64,000 bases of DNA from Enterovirga sp964242715 (GTDB lineage: Bacteria; Pseudomonadota; Alphaproteobacteria; Rhizobiales; Beijerinckiaceae). The position numbers and the translations under genes are program-made. The first letter of the stretch is position 1, and every line of letters starts with the position of its first letter. The DNA lies in contig NZ_CAXTAZ010000002.1 in the NCBI RefSeq assembly GCF_964242715.1, forward strand, positions 124,001-188,000, given 5' to 3'. The notes beneath the pieces were generated by a model that did no database searches, had not been told where the DNA came from, and saw only the letters and a program-made list of their open reading frames with translations. Below, one piece after another: positions 9,265 through 17,830 of this stretch.

Positions 9265-10998
9265 GTGGCGGTCACCTTCTCCCTGGGGACGGCTGCGCCC
9301 GACAAGGCGCCGCGCCCGCTCCCCTTGCGGGACATATCGATCCAGTACGGGACGGCGCTGCTGACGGTCGCGCTCGTGGCGGCCCCGCTTCTTCCCGTCC
9401 TCTACCAGTCCTTCCTTGACGGTGCCCTCTACGATTCGGGACAGCAGCTGACGCTCGGAAATTTCCGCCGGCTCTTCGGACTCGACGGGTTCGGGCTGGT
9501 CGTCTGGAACACGCTCGTCTTCGCGGGGCTGACCACCGTGATTTCGCAGGTGCTCGGCACCCTGGCAGCGCTCCTCTTCGGCCGGACCGACATGCCCGGG
9601 GCGCGGCTCTTCGGCGAGCTGTTCCTCTGGCCGATCTACCTGTCCGCGCTCGTTCTCTCCTTCGGCTGGTACACGGTCTACGGGCCGGCGGGCTACCTGA
9701 CGTTGCTCGCCCAGGAATGGCTCGGCGGCGCTCCCTGGGACCTCTACACGCTCTCCGGCATGGCGCTGATCGCGGGCGCCTCGCAGGCGCCGGTCGCGTA
9801 TATCTATTGCATGGCGTCCGCATCGATCACCGATCCGTCTCTCGAAGAGGCGGCCCGGATCGCCGGAGCCGGCACGCTCCGGACCGTGTCGCGCATCACA
9901 TTGCCGCTCCTCATGCCGGCCATCGCCTACAGCGCCGTGCTGAACTTCACGGTAGGGCTCGAACTCCTGGCGATCCCGCTCGTCTTCGGCGACCCGGCCG
10001 GGATCACGGTGCTGACCACCTTCCTGTACAATAACGGCGTCGCCTCGGCCCGCCCCGACCACGGGCTCGTCGCGACGGCGGCCCTCCTGATGCTGGCGGT
10101 CGTGTGCGTCCTCGTCTGGCTCCAGGGGCGTTTTCTAGGCAACACGCGCCGCTTCGTGACGCTCGGCGGCAAGGCGACCCGTCCGCGCCCGTTCCGGCTC
10201 GGGCGCCTGCGCTGGCCGCTCTTCGCGGCGTCTCTCGCCTATATCGGGCTGACGGTCGCGGCCCCGATCGGGGCGCTCATCCTGCGGGCCTTCACGAGCC
10301 TGCTCTCGCCGATGGTGGCGATCGGAGAGGTGCTGACGCTCGGGAATTTCACCAGCATGCTGGAATACCCGGTCTATATGCGCTCGATCTGGAATTCGCT
10401 CCTGATCAGCGCGATCGGCGGCGTCTTGGCGACCGGGCTCGTCGCCCTCATCGCCACGATCGTGCTCCGATCCGAGTTCCGCTGGCGCGGCGGGCTGAAC
10501 TACATGGCCCTGTTCCCGCGCGCGGTCCCCGGCGTCGTCGCCGGGATCGGCTTCTTCTACGCCTTTGCGCTCATGCCCGGTTTCGGCGGCATCCGGAACA
10601 CGATCTGGGTGCTGATCCTCGCCTTCACGATGCATTACATCCCGGTCGGCCTCGGCGCGGTCGCGCCCATGCTGATGCAGATGAGCCCCGACCTCGACCG
10701 CGCGGCCCGAGTGCAGGGGGCGGATTGGTGGACGGCCACGCGCCGGGTCGTTTTTCCGCTCATGCGCCCTGCCCTGGTCGCCTGCCTGACGATCCTGTTC
10801 ATCACCTTCTTCAAGGAATACACGACAGCGATCTTCCTCTTCGCCCCGGGCAGCGAGGTAATCGGCACGACCCTTCTCCAGGCCTGGACCCAAGGCGAGG
10901 TGGGTCTCGTATCGGCGCTGGCCGCGGTCCAGATCCTCGTGATCGCGACCTGCGTCGCCCTCGCCCGCGCCGTCTTCGGAGTGCGGCTGCATGGCTGA
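9265..10998 (+). CDS. ABC transporter permease, fused two-domain (FbpB/AfuB type)
   Basis: 577-residue inner-membrane protein made of two homologous permease halves of about six helices each, as in FbpB/AfuB. The EAA loop of the first half is DPSLEEAARIAGAGTLRTVSRITLP (about residues 190-214); the second is SPDLDRAARVQGADWWTATRRVVFP (about residues 475-500). It starts with GTG four bases after the stop of the binding-protein gene and overlaps the ATPase gene by eight bases, indicating coupled translation. Confidence 0.9.
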   Translation: MAVTFSLGTAAPDKAPRPLPLRDISIQYGTALLTVALVAAPLLPVLYQSFLDGALYDSGQQLTLGNFRRLFGLDGFGLVVWNTLVFAGLTTVISQVLGTLAALLFGRTDMPGARLFGELFLWPIYLSALVLSFGWYTVYGPAGYLTLLAQEWLGGAPWDLYTLSGMALIAGASQAPVAYIYCMASASITDPSLEEAARIAGAGTLRTVSRITLPLLMPAIAYSAVLNFTVGLELLAIPLVFGDPAGITVLTTFLYNNGVASARPDHGLVATAALLMLAVVCVLVWLQGRFLGNTRRFVTLGGKATRPRPFRLGRLRWPLFAASLAYIGLTVAAPIGALILRAFTSLLSPMVAIGEVLTLGNFTSMLEYPVYMRSIWNSLLISAIGGVLATGLVALIATIVLRSEFRWRGGLNYMALFPRAVPGVVAGIGFFYAFALMPGFGGIRNTIWVLILAFTMHYIPVGLGAVAPMLMQMSPDLDRAARVQGADWWTATRRVVFPLMRPALVACLTILFITFFKEYTTAIFLFAPGSEVIGTTLLQAWTQGEVGLVSALAAVQILVIATCVALARAVFGVRLHG

Positions 10999-12094
10999 GC
11001 TGAGGATCGAAAATCTCGCCAAGACGTTCGGCGCCGTGCGGGCGGTCGAGGATTTCGACCTGACGGTCGCGGACGGCGAGTTCGTGACGCTGCTCGGCCC
11101 GTCCGGCTGCGGGAAGTCGACGACGCTCGGAGCTATCGCCGGGCTCGAGGCGCCGACCTCGGGCCGCATCACAGTCGGCCGCACCGTCTATTTCGACGCC
11201 TCCTGCGGCATCTTCCTGCCGCCGGAGGCGAGAAATTGCGGGCTCGTCTTCCAGAGTTACGCTCTGTGGCCGCATATGCGCGTGCGAGACAACGTCGCGT
11301 TCCCCCTCTCGCTCCGCAGGGTCGGGAAGGCGGAGCGGACGCGCCGCATCGAAGAGGCGCTCGCCCTCGTCGAGATGGAACGCTATGCCGACCGCTACCC
11401 GCACGAGTTGTCGGGCGGCCAGCAGCAGCGGGTCGCGCTTGCCCGCACGCTGGTCTACCGGCCCGAAATCCTGCTCCTCGACGAGCCGCTCTCCAATCTA
11501 GATGCGAAGCTTCGCGACCGCGCCAGGACCTGGCTTGCCGAACTCCGGACCCGGCTCGGCCTGACTACGATCTACGTCACGCACGACCAGGTGGAGGCGC
11601 TCGCGCTCTCTGACCGCATCGTGGTGATGAATGGCGGCCGCATCGCCCAGATCGGCGCGCCGCAGGAGATCTACGAGCATCCGGCCGACGGCTTCGTGGC
11701 GGACTTCATCGGCACGACCAACTTCCTGACCGGAGTGGTCGCGGGCGCGCCGGTCACGGCCGGCGAGATAGCCGTGACGCTGCCGGGTGGCCAGCACGTC
11801 CGGCTTCTCACCGACAAGCGGCCCGATTCCGGCGCGACCGTGACGCTCGCTTTCCGGCCCGAGCAGATGCGGATCGTGGCCGAGGGTCAGGGCGGGCCGG
11901 ACGGCTCCGTCGTCAGGGCGCGGGTTACGAGCCGGTCCTATGTGGGCGGCCGCTGGCAGCTTGCGCTCGACCTCGGCGGAAGCGCGCTTCGCATCGACAC
12001 CGAAGAGCCGACGAACGCCCCCGAACTCGACCTCTGGCTGCCCATTTCGGGCGGCATCCTGTTTCCTGGACCGTCACATGTCTCATCCCCCTGA
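10991..12094 (+). CDS. ABC transporter ATP-binding protein with TOBE domain
   Basis: 367-residue ATPase of the importer. Walker A is GPSGCGKST (about residue 37), the Q loop lies in VFQSYALWPHM, the signature is LSGGQQQRVALAR, Walker B is ILLLDEPLSNLD, and the switch His is in YVTHDQVEAL. A C-terminal TOBE region (about residues 240-350) suggests regulation or subunit contacts as in MalK/FbpC-type ATPases. It begins inside the permease gene and its end overlaps the following CoA-transferase start by 17 bases. Confidence 0.93.
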   Translation: MAELRIENLAKTFGAVRAVEDFDLTVADGEFVTLLGPSGCGKSTTLGAIAGLEAPTSGRITVGRTVYFDASCGIFLPPEARNCGLVFQSYALWPHMRVRDNVAFPLSLRRVGKAERTRRIEEALALVEMERYADRYPHELSGGQQQRVALARTLVYRPEILLLDEPLSNLDAKLRDRARTWLAELRTRLGLTTIYVTHDQVEALALSDRIVVMNGGRIAQIGAPQEIYEHPADGFVADFIGTTNFLTGVVAGAPVTAGEIAVTLPGGQHVRLLTDKRPDSGATVTLAFRPEQMRIVAEGQGGPDGSVVRARVTSRSYVGGRWQLALDLGGSALRIDTEEPTNAPELDLWLPISGGILFPGPSHVSSP

Positions 12095-13352
12095 GCCGAG
12101 CCGGGAAACCACCAGCGAAAGCCTGCCGCGGGCCGATTACGAGCCCGACGCGGCCCCCGGACCGCTGAAGGGCGTGCGGGTCGTCGACCTGTCCCGCCTT
12201 GTCGCCGGCAACCTCCTCACGCAGCATCTCGCGGATTTCGGTGCCGACGTGATCAAGGTCGAGCCGCGCGATGGCGACACGCTGCGAGGCTGGCGCGTGA
12301 ACGGCGTCGAGACGACCTGGAAGGTGCATTCGCGCAACAAGCGCAGCCTCTGCCTCGACTTCCGGCACGCCGACGCGGTGCCTCTCATCCGCAAGCTCGT
12401 GCCCGGCGCGGCCATGCTGATCGAGAGCTTCCGGCCCGGCACTTTGGAAAGCATGGGCCTCTCGCCGGCCGAGCTGCATGCGCTCGAGCCCCGGCTCGTC
12501 ATTCTGCGGATCTCGGGCTGGGGCCAGACCGGACCCTACCGGCGCCGGCCGGGCTTCGGCACGCTGGTCGAGGGATTTTCGGGCTTTGCCGACATGAACG
12601 GATTTCCGGATCGGGAGCCGGTCCTGCCGCCGATGTATCTCGCCGACGCCATCTCGGGTCTCACCGGCGCCTTCGCGGCCATGGCGGCACTTCGCGAGGT
12701 CGAAGTGAGTGGCGGCAAGGGCCAGGTGATCGACTTGCCGCTCCTCGACCCGATCTTCAACTCGCTAGGGCCCCAGGCCGCGAATTACCGGCTCACCGGC
12801 CAGACGAAGGCGCGCAGCGGCAGCCGCTCCACCGGATCCGTGCCCCGCAACGTGTACCAGGCCAAGGACGGCGGCTGGGTCTGCCTCTCCGCTTCGACCC
12901 AGGGCATGGCCATGCGGGTCCTGCGCTCGATCGGCAGACCCGAACTCTGCGATGACCCACGCTTCAGGACGAACGAGCAGCGGCTCGTTCATGTGGAAGA
13001 GCTCGACCGCATCATCGGAGACTTCGTGGCGGCCCGCACCATGGACGAGAATGTCGCCTTCTTCGAGGAAGCCGAGGTGACGATCGGTCCCGTCAACGAC
13101 ATCGCCCACTTCATCCGCGACCCTCACGTCCGAGATCGCGCCCTGCTCGCCGATTACCCGGATGCCGACATGGGATCCTTCCCGATGCATGCCGTTCCGG
13201 CGCGGCTCTCGGAGACGCCCGGGACCATCCGCACGCCGGCGCCTCGCCTTGGCGAGCAGACGCGCGAGATCCTGGGCGAGGCCGGGCTCGCGCCGGACGA
13301 GATCACACGCGCCCTCGCCTCGGGGCTCGCCAAGGAGACCACGCCCTCATGA
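12078..13352 (+). CDS. CaiB/BaiF family (class III) CoA-transferase
   Basis: 424-residue class III CoA-transferase, moving CoA between carboxylic acids. Signatures are LKGVRVVDLSRLVAGNLLTQHLADFGADVIKVE near residue 35, the invariant Asp in MYLADAISGLTGAFAAMAAL (about residue 195), and SVPRNVYQAKDGGWVCLSAS. The frame extends upstream, but the ATG at 12078 inside the ABC ATPase end fits the operon. Together with the following CitE-like lyase it forms a two-step module (activate an acid to its CoA ester, then cleave it), known for citramalate and related C4-C5 acids. The exact substrate is not readable from sequence. Confidence 0.9.
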   Translation: MSHPPEPSRETTSESLPRADYEPDAAPGPLKGVRVVDLSRLVAGNLLTQHLADFGADVIKVEPRDGDTLRGWRVNGVETTWKVHSRNKRSLCLDFRHADAVPLIRKLVPGAAMLIESFRPGTLESMGLSPAELHALEPRLVILRISGWGQTGPYRRRPGFGTLVEGFSGFADMNGFPDREPVLPPMYLADAISGLTGAFAAMAALREVEVSGGKGQVIDLPLLDPIFNSLGPQAANYRLTGQTKARSGSRSTGSVPRNVYQAKDGGWVCLSASTQGMAMRVLRSIGRPELCDDPRFRTNEQRLVHVEELDRIIGDFVAARTMDENVAFFEEAEVTIGPVNDIAHFIRDPHVRDRALLADYPDADMGSFPMHAVPARLSETPGTIRTPAPRLGEQTREILGEAGLAPDEITRALASGLAKETTPS

Positions 13353-14245
13353 GCATGACGAGCCGATTCCCGGTCTGGCGCTCCGCGCTGTTCGTGCCGG
13401 CCAATGTCGAGCGTTTCGTTGCGAAAGCGACCGAACGAGGCGCGGATGCGCTCATCATCGACCTCGAGGATTCCATTCCGCTTGGCCAGAAGGAGGCGGC
13501 GCGCGCTCTCGTGCCGGACATCGTCGCACGCTTTCGGGCGACGGGCCGGTCCGACGTGATGGTCCGGATCAACCAGCCGCTGGAACTCGCGGTCCGCGAC
13601 CTCGAAGCGGCCGTGATCGCGGGCGTCGACGCGATCAAGATCACGAAGGTGGAGGGCCCCGAACATGTCCGGCTCCTGGACGAGATGGTTACCCGGCTCG
13701 AAATCGCCCGCGGACTACCGCCCGGCCGGATCTGGTTCATCGGCCTGATCGAGGCTCCGGGCCCCCTCGCCCGCGCCTACGAGATCGCTCGCTCGACGCC
13801 ACGGCTCGCCGGCATCTCGCTCGGCTCGGAGGATTACGCGACCGCGATCGGCGCCAAGCCCTCGGAGGACACCATGCTGATGCCGAAGCAGCAGATCGTT
13901 CAGGCCGCGACCGCAGCCGGCATCCTGCCGCTCGGCACGATCGGCTCGGTCGCAGACTTCTCGGACCTGGAAGGCTATGCCCGCATCGTCCGGCGCTCGG
14001 CCGATTTCGGCCTGGTCGGCTCGGCCTGCATCCACCCGTCCCTCGTGCCGATCCTCAATGCGGGTTTCAGCCCGTCGGACGAGGAGGTTCGCGACGCCGA
14101 GCGCATCGTCGAACTCGACCGCGAAGCAGCCGCATCCGGGCGAGGCTCCTTCGCCGTCGACGGCAAGATGATCGACATCCCGATCGTGCAACGGGCCGAG
14201 GCGCTCCTCGCCCGCTCGAGGGCCATCGCGGCGCGGACGACTTAG
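13349..14245 (+). CDS. HpcH/HpaI aldolase/citrate lyase (CitE-like) family protein
   Basis: 298-residue TIM-barrel lyase of the CitE / malyl- and citramalyl-CoA lyase group. Visible are RSALFVPANVERFVAKATERGADALIIDLEDS at the N-terminus (the Glu-Asp pair binds Mg2+), VRINQP, then LIEAPGPLARAYEIA and the Asp-containing SLGSEDYATAIG loop. It would split a hydroxyacyl-CoA into acetyl-CoA and an oxo acid. Its ATG overlaps the CoA-transferase stop (ATGA), so the pair is almost certainly coexpressed. Last gene of the 8145-14245 operon. Confidence 0.9.
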   Translation: MSMTSRFPVWRSALFVPANVERFVAKATERGADALIIDLEDSIPLGQKEAARALVPDIVARFRATGRSDVMVRINQPLELAVRDLEAAVIAGVDAIKITKVEGPEHVRLLDEMVTRLEIARGLPPGRIWFIGLIEAPGPLARAYEIARSTPRLAGISLGSEDYATAIGAKPSEDTMLMPKQQIVQAATAAGILPLGTIGSVADFSDLEGYARIVRRSADFGLVGSACIHPSLVPILNAGFSPSDEEVRDAERIVELDREAAASGRGSFAVDGKMIDIPIVQRAEALLARSRAIAARTT

Positions 14246-14267
14246 CGGACAGAGCCGCCGAGCGCGT

Positions 14268-14498
14268 CTACCCCTGACGGTCTGGTCCCGACCGTTCCGA
14301 ACGGGCTTTCGTGGTGGGTCGGCAGCGAAGCAGGCCGACGATGTTCCCGTCGACCGTTTCCCATGCATGCAGGCCGTCGCGGTCAAATTCCGACCGCCGC
14401 AGCCAGCCATGGCTGGCAGGGTCGTCCAATTCCACGATCTCCAGGCGGTCCGCTGCGCATACAATGCGGCGTAATTCGGCCCTGAACTCGTCCGGCAC
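14268..14498 (-). CDS. Small hypothetical protein
   Basis: A possible 76-residue protein starting at GTG 14498 behind GGAGGGAGAATCCGA, a plausible ribosome site. The first 58 residues look protein-like (IVELDDPASHGWLRRSEFD, LHAWETVDGNIVGLLRCR); the tail is Arg/Ser-rich. I recognise no family. It runs convergent to the CitE-like gene. It could also be a chance frame in GC-rich DNA. Confidence 0.4.
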   Translation of the reverse strand: MPDEFRAELRRIVCAADRLEIVELDDPASHGWLRRSEFDRDGLHAWETVDGNIVGLLRCRPTTKARSERSGPDRQG

Positions 14499-14892
14499 TC
14501 GGATTCTCCCTCCCAGAATTGGGAGGTACGGCCCATGCGTCGAGAGGTTTCAAGGTGCCGAGGTCCGTGCGGCCCCGTCCGCAACCGGTGTGGCATTGCG
14601 CCGTCCGGGACGGCAAGGCAGCCTGATACTGCCGCGGACCACCGGCACTCGCACACGACGCCGCCACGGCCCGAAGCACGATAGCTGACCAGCCCTAGCC
14701 TGGCGGAGCAGCGGGATCGCGCCGACCTTACTTCAAAGTCGGAACGGGACGCTCCGATCCTGGTCGCCTGATCGGCGCCCACTGGCCAATGCGTGAGACG
14801 ATCGTGACGCGGGCATCACCCGCGGCGAGGTTGCGCGAAGACGAACCCCGCGGCCAAGCCTGCGGTGGTCGACCGGATCGAGCGGGTGGCGG
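14499..14892. other. Intergenic stretch with no recognisable gene
   Basis: About 390 bases of GC-rich sequence between two small minus-strand genes. The frames here are arginine-rich and show no recognisable domain; I see no repeat or RNA gene. Confidence 0.5.
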
Positions 14893-15090
14893 TTAGCGCG
14901 CGCCCTGGGCGTCGGTGAATTGACGCTCGACGGCTTTCTCACCGTCTTTCAGAGCATCCGCCTCGCTACGATACTGCTTGTCGGACCGCTGGGCGAGCTT
15001 GCCCTGCTTGCGGATCGTCCATTCGAACAGGCCGGGCTTCTGCGAGGGCTGGACTTCGAGGGTGTAGGGGTGGTGTTTGTTCGCGTTCAT
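14893..15090 (-). CDS. Small conserved-looking hypothetical protein
   Basis: 65-residue hydrophilic protein starting MNANKHHPYTLEVQPSQKPG. I start it at ATG 15090, preceded by AGAGG; the longer frame to 15183 has no site. The sequence FEWTIRKQGKLAQRSDKQYRSEADALKDGEKAVER looks like a compact beta-alpha domain of the kind seen in many uncharacterised Rhizobiales proteins. No function can be assigned. Confidence 0.65.
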   Translation of the reverse strand: MNANKHHPYTLEVQPSQKPGLFEWTIRKQGKLAQRSDKQYRSEADALKDGEKAVERQFTDAQGAR

Positions 15091-15322
15091 GCCTCTGCTA
15101 TGGCACGAAGACGAGGCGCTTGCACCCCCTCTTTGCCGCGCCACCTTGGCGCGCGTCGCTCTCCAGAGACGAGATCCCGCCATCCCCGCGGCATGCCGGC
15201 CCTTCCTTTAGGCCCCTGGGTAGCCTATCTCGGCGGCTTCAGCTCCGACGCTTCGTGCTTGCGCCTCGTACCTCTGTGTCCGGTCGGCTGTGGCCACTGC
15301 CCAAGAGCACCCGGATCACTGC

Positions 15323-16639
15323 ATGAACGCCGTCGCCCCCAAAATCTCCTTCGTGTCGCTCGGCTGCCCGAAGGCCCTGGTGGATTCGGAGCGGATCATC
15401 ACGCGTCTGCGAGCCGAGGGCTACGAACTGACGAAGCGTCATGACGGCGCCGACGTCGTGGTCGTCAACACCTGCGGTTTTCTCGATTCCGCCAAGGCCG
15501 AGTCGCTCGGCGCGATCGGCCAGGCCATAGCCGAGAATGGCCGGGTGATCGTGACCGGCTGCATGGGCGCGGAGCCGGAGGCCATCCGCGACCGCTATCC
15601 GGGCGTCCTCGCGATCAGCGGGCCGCAGCAATATGACAGCGTGATGGCCGCGGTGCACGAAGCCTCGCCGCCGAAGCACGACCCCTTCCTCGACCTCGTT
15701 CCGCCGCAGGGCGTGAAGCTCACGCCCAGGCATTATGCCTATCTTAAGATTTCCGAAGGCTGCAACCATCGCTGCTCCTTCTGCATCATCCCGAAACTTC
15801 GGGGCGACCTCGTGAGCCGCCCCGCGGGTGACGTGCTTCGTGAAGCCGAGCGCCTCGCCAAGGCCGGGGTCAAGGAATTGCTGGTTGTCTCACAGGATAC
15901 GAGCGCCTACGGCATCGACGTCAGGTACCAGGAGAGCTTGTGGCGCAATGGGCCTGTGAAGGCTCGGTTTTTCGATCTGACCAAGGCTCTCGGAGAGCTC
16001 GGGATCTGGGTACGACTGCACTACGTTTACCCGTACCCACATGTCGACGAGGTAATCCCTCTGATGGCGGAGGGTCGCATCCTCCCCTACCTTGACATCC
16101 CCTTCCAGCATGCCTCGCCGACCGTCCTGAAGGCCATGCGCCGGCCGGCGCATGGCGAGCGCACGCTCGAGCGGATCCGGAAATGGCGCGAGATCTGTCC
16201 CGACCTCGCCATCCGGTCGACCTTCATCGTCGGCTTCCCGGGCGAAACGGAGGAGGATATGAGCTTCCTGCTCGACTGGCTGAACGAGGCCAAGCTCGAT
16301 CGGGTCGGCTGCTTCAAATACGAGGCGGTTCGAGGCGCACCTGCAAACGATCTCGGCTCGCCGGTTGCTCCGGAGGTGGCGACGGTGCGCTGGAACCGGT
16401 TCATGTCCGCCCAGCGCGACATCAGCCGCAAGCTCCTCGCCCGCAAGGTCGGTCGGCGGCTCCCGGTGATCATCGACGAACCTTCCGGGCCCGTGGCACG
16501 GGGCCGGTCGCGCTACGAGGCGCCGGAAATCGACGGCGTCGTCCACGTCACGTCGCGGCGCCCGCTCCGCCAGGGCGATATCGTGACCGTGAAGGTTGAG
16601 CGCACCGACGAGTACGACCTCTACGGCGCCGTGGTCTGA
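15323..16639 (+). CDS. rimO: Ribosomal protein uS12 methylthiotransferase RimO
   Basis: Radical-SAM enzyme that methylthiolates an Asp of ribosomal protein S12. The N-terminal UPF0004 domain (about residues 9-110) has the three cluster cysteines in SLGCPK, NTCGF and TGCMG. The radical-SAM motif is CNHRCSFCIIP (CX3CX2C, about residue 150), and a C-terminal TRAM domain ends with IVTVKVERTDEYDLYGAVV. The SLGCPKALVDSE opening separates RimO from MiaB. Start uncertain: ATG 15323 and GTG 15290 both lack a clear ribosome site; ATG gives 438 residues, right for the family. Confidence 0.95.
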   Translation: MNAVAPKISFVSLGCPKALVDSERIITRLRAEGYELTKRHDGADVVVVNTCGFLDSAKAESLGAIGQAIAENGRVIVTGCMGAEPEAIRDRYPGVLAISGPQQYDSVMAAVHEASPPKHDPFLDLVPPQGVKLTPRHYAYLKISEGCNHRCSFCIIPKLRGDLVSRPAGDVLREAERLAKAGVKELLVVSQDTSAYGIDVRYQESLWRNGPVKARFFDLTKALGELGIWVRLHYVYPYPHVDEVIPLMAEGRILPYLDIPFQHASPTVLKAMRRPAHGERTLERIRKWREICPDLAIRSTFIVGFPGETEEDMSFLLDWLNEAKLDRVGCFKYEAVRGAPANDLGSPVAPEVATVRWNRFMSAQRDISRKLLARKVGRRLPVIIDEPSGPVARGRSRYEAPEIDGVVHVTSRRPLRQGDIVTVKVERTDEYDLYGAVV

Positions 16640-16640
16640 G

Positions 16641-16763
16641 CGTCATTCCGGGGCTTGCGAAGCAAGAACCCGGAACCCACGGCTCGCGACGGCCGGGGGA
16701 TGTCTTCCGCATCGCGCGCCCTTCCGCGGGTTCCGGGTTCCGCTTGGCGGCCCCGGAATGACG
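16641..16763. repeat. Intergenic palindromic repeat element (123 bp)
   Basis: The outer arms CGTCATTCCGGGGC (16641-16654) and GCCCCGGAATGACG (16750-16763) are perfect inverted repeats, and inside them GAACCCGGAACCC (16666-16678) pairs with GGGTTCCGGGTTC (16728-16740). The unit would fold into one long cruciform or hairpin. It lies between the convergent rimO and oxidoreductase genes and is the sort of REP-like element dispersed in alphaproteobacterial genomes; it may also end transcription from both sides. Confidence 0.85.
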
Positions 16764-16773
16764 AGAGCCGACC

Positions 16774-17748
16774 CTACGGCGTCATGATGATCGCACCCGT
16801 CGTCTCCCGGCCCTCGAGTGAGCGGTGGACGGCCTGGGCCTCGGCGAGCTTGGCGCGCTTGTTGATCGCGATCTTCACCGCACCCGAGGCGACGACGCCG
16901 AACAGGTTCTTCGCCATGTCGTCCAGCCAGTCGCGGCGTGACGTGAAGGTGTTGAGCGTCGGCCGGGTCACGTAGAGCGAACCCTTCGGCGCGAGGACGC
17001 CGAGATCGAACGGCTCGACCTTGCCGGAGGCGGAGCCGAAGCTCGCCATCACGCCGAGCGGCGCAAGGCAGTCGAGCGAGCCCTGGAAGGTGGTCTTGCC
17101 GACCCCGTCATAGACGACCGCGCATTTCTTGCCCCCGGTGATCTCGGCCACGCGCTCGGCGAAATTCTCCTTGCGGTACAGGATCACATGATCACAGCCA
17201 TTCTGGCGCGCGACCTCGGCCTTATCCTCGGTCCCGACCGTGCCGATTACAGTTGCCCCAATGTGCTTCGCCCATTGGCAGAGGATCAGGCCGACGCCGC
17301 CCGCGGCGGCATGCATCAGGATCGTGTCGCCCGCCCGCACCGGATAGGTGCGATGGAGAAGGTATTCGACCGTCAGGCCCTTCAGCATCATGGCCGCAGC
17401 AGTCTCATCCGAGACCCCGTCCGGCAGCTTGACGACATTCGCGACGGGCACGTTCCGCTCCGCCGCGTAGCAGCCGAGCGCGGCCACATAGGCCACCCGA
17501 TCGCCCGTCGCGAAGCCGGTCACGCCGTCGCCGAGCGCGGTGATGACGCCCGCGGCCTCGTTGCCGGCGATGAAGGGCATAGTGGGCGCCTGATACGCGC
17601 CGCTCCGGAAATAGGTGTCGATGTAGTTGACCCCGATCGCGGTCTGCCGGACGCGCACCTCTCCCGCAGCCGGCGCGGGTAGGTCGATCTCCTCGTAGGT
17701 CAGCACCTCGGGACCGCCATATTGATGCACCCGGACTGCCGCGACCAT
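16774..17748 (-). CDS. Quinone oxidoreductase (NADPH), zeta-crystallin family
   Basis: 324-residue medium-chain dehydrogenase/reductase of the QOR class. It opens with VRVHQYGGPEVLTYEEIDLPAPAAGEVRVRQTAIGVNYIDTYFRSG, has the NADPH-binding AAAGGVGLILCQWAKHIGATVIGTV near residue 145, and lacks the zinc ligands of alcohol dehydrogenases, as expected for QOR. It would reduce quinones by one or two electrons in the cytosol. ATG 17748 gives the normal length. Confidence 0.92.
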   Translation of the reverse strand: MVAAVRVHQYGGPEVLTYEEIDLPAPAAGEVRVRQTAIGVNYIDTYFRSGAYQAPTMPFIAGNEAAGVITALGDGVTGFATGDRVAYVAALGCYAAERNVPVANVVKLPDGVSDETAAAMMLKGLTVEYLLHRTYPVRAGDTILMHAAAGGVGLILCQWAKHIGATVIGTVGTEDKAEVARQNGCDHVILYRKENFAERVAEITGGKKCAVVYDGVGKTTFQGSLDCLAPLGVMASFGSASGKVEPFDLGVLAPKGSLYVTRPTLNTFTSRRDWLDDMAKNLFGVVASGAVKIAINKRAKLAEAQAVHRSLEGRETTGAIIMTP

Positions 17749-17830
17749 TCTTCCGCTCCCTTTGAACTCGCCGGATGATTAGGAGGAGCGTGGCGCCGCG
17801 GCAATGGCCGTCGCGCGGGGACAGCATGCG

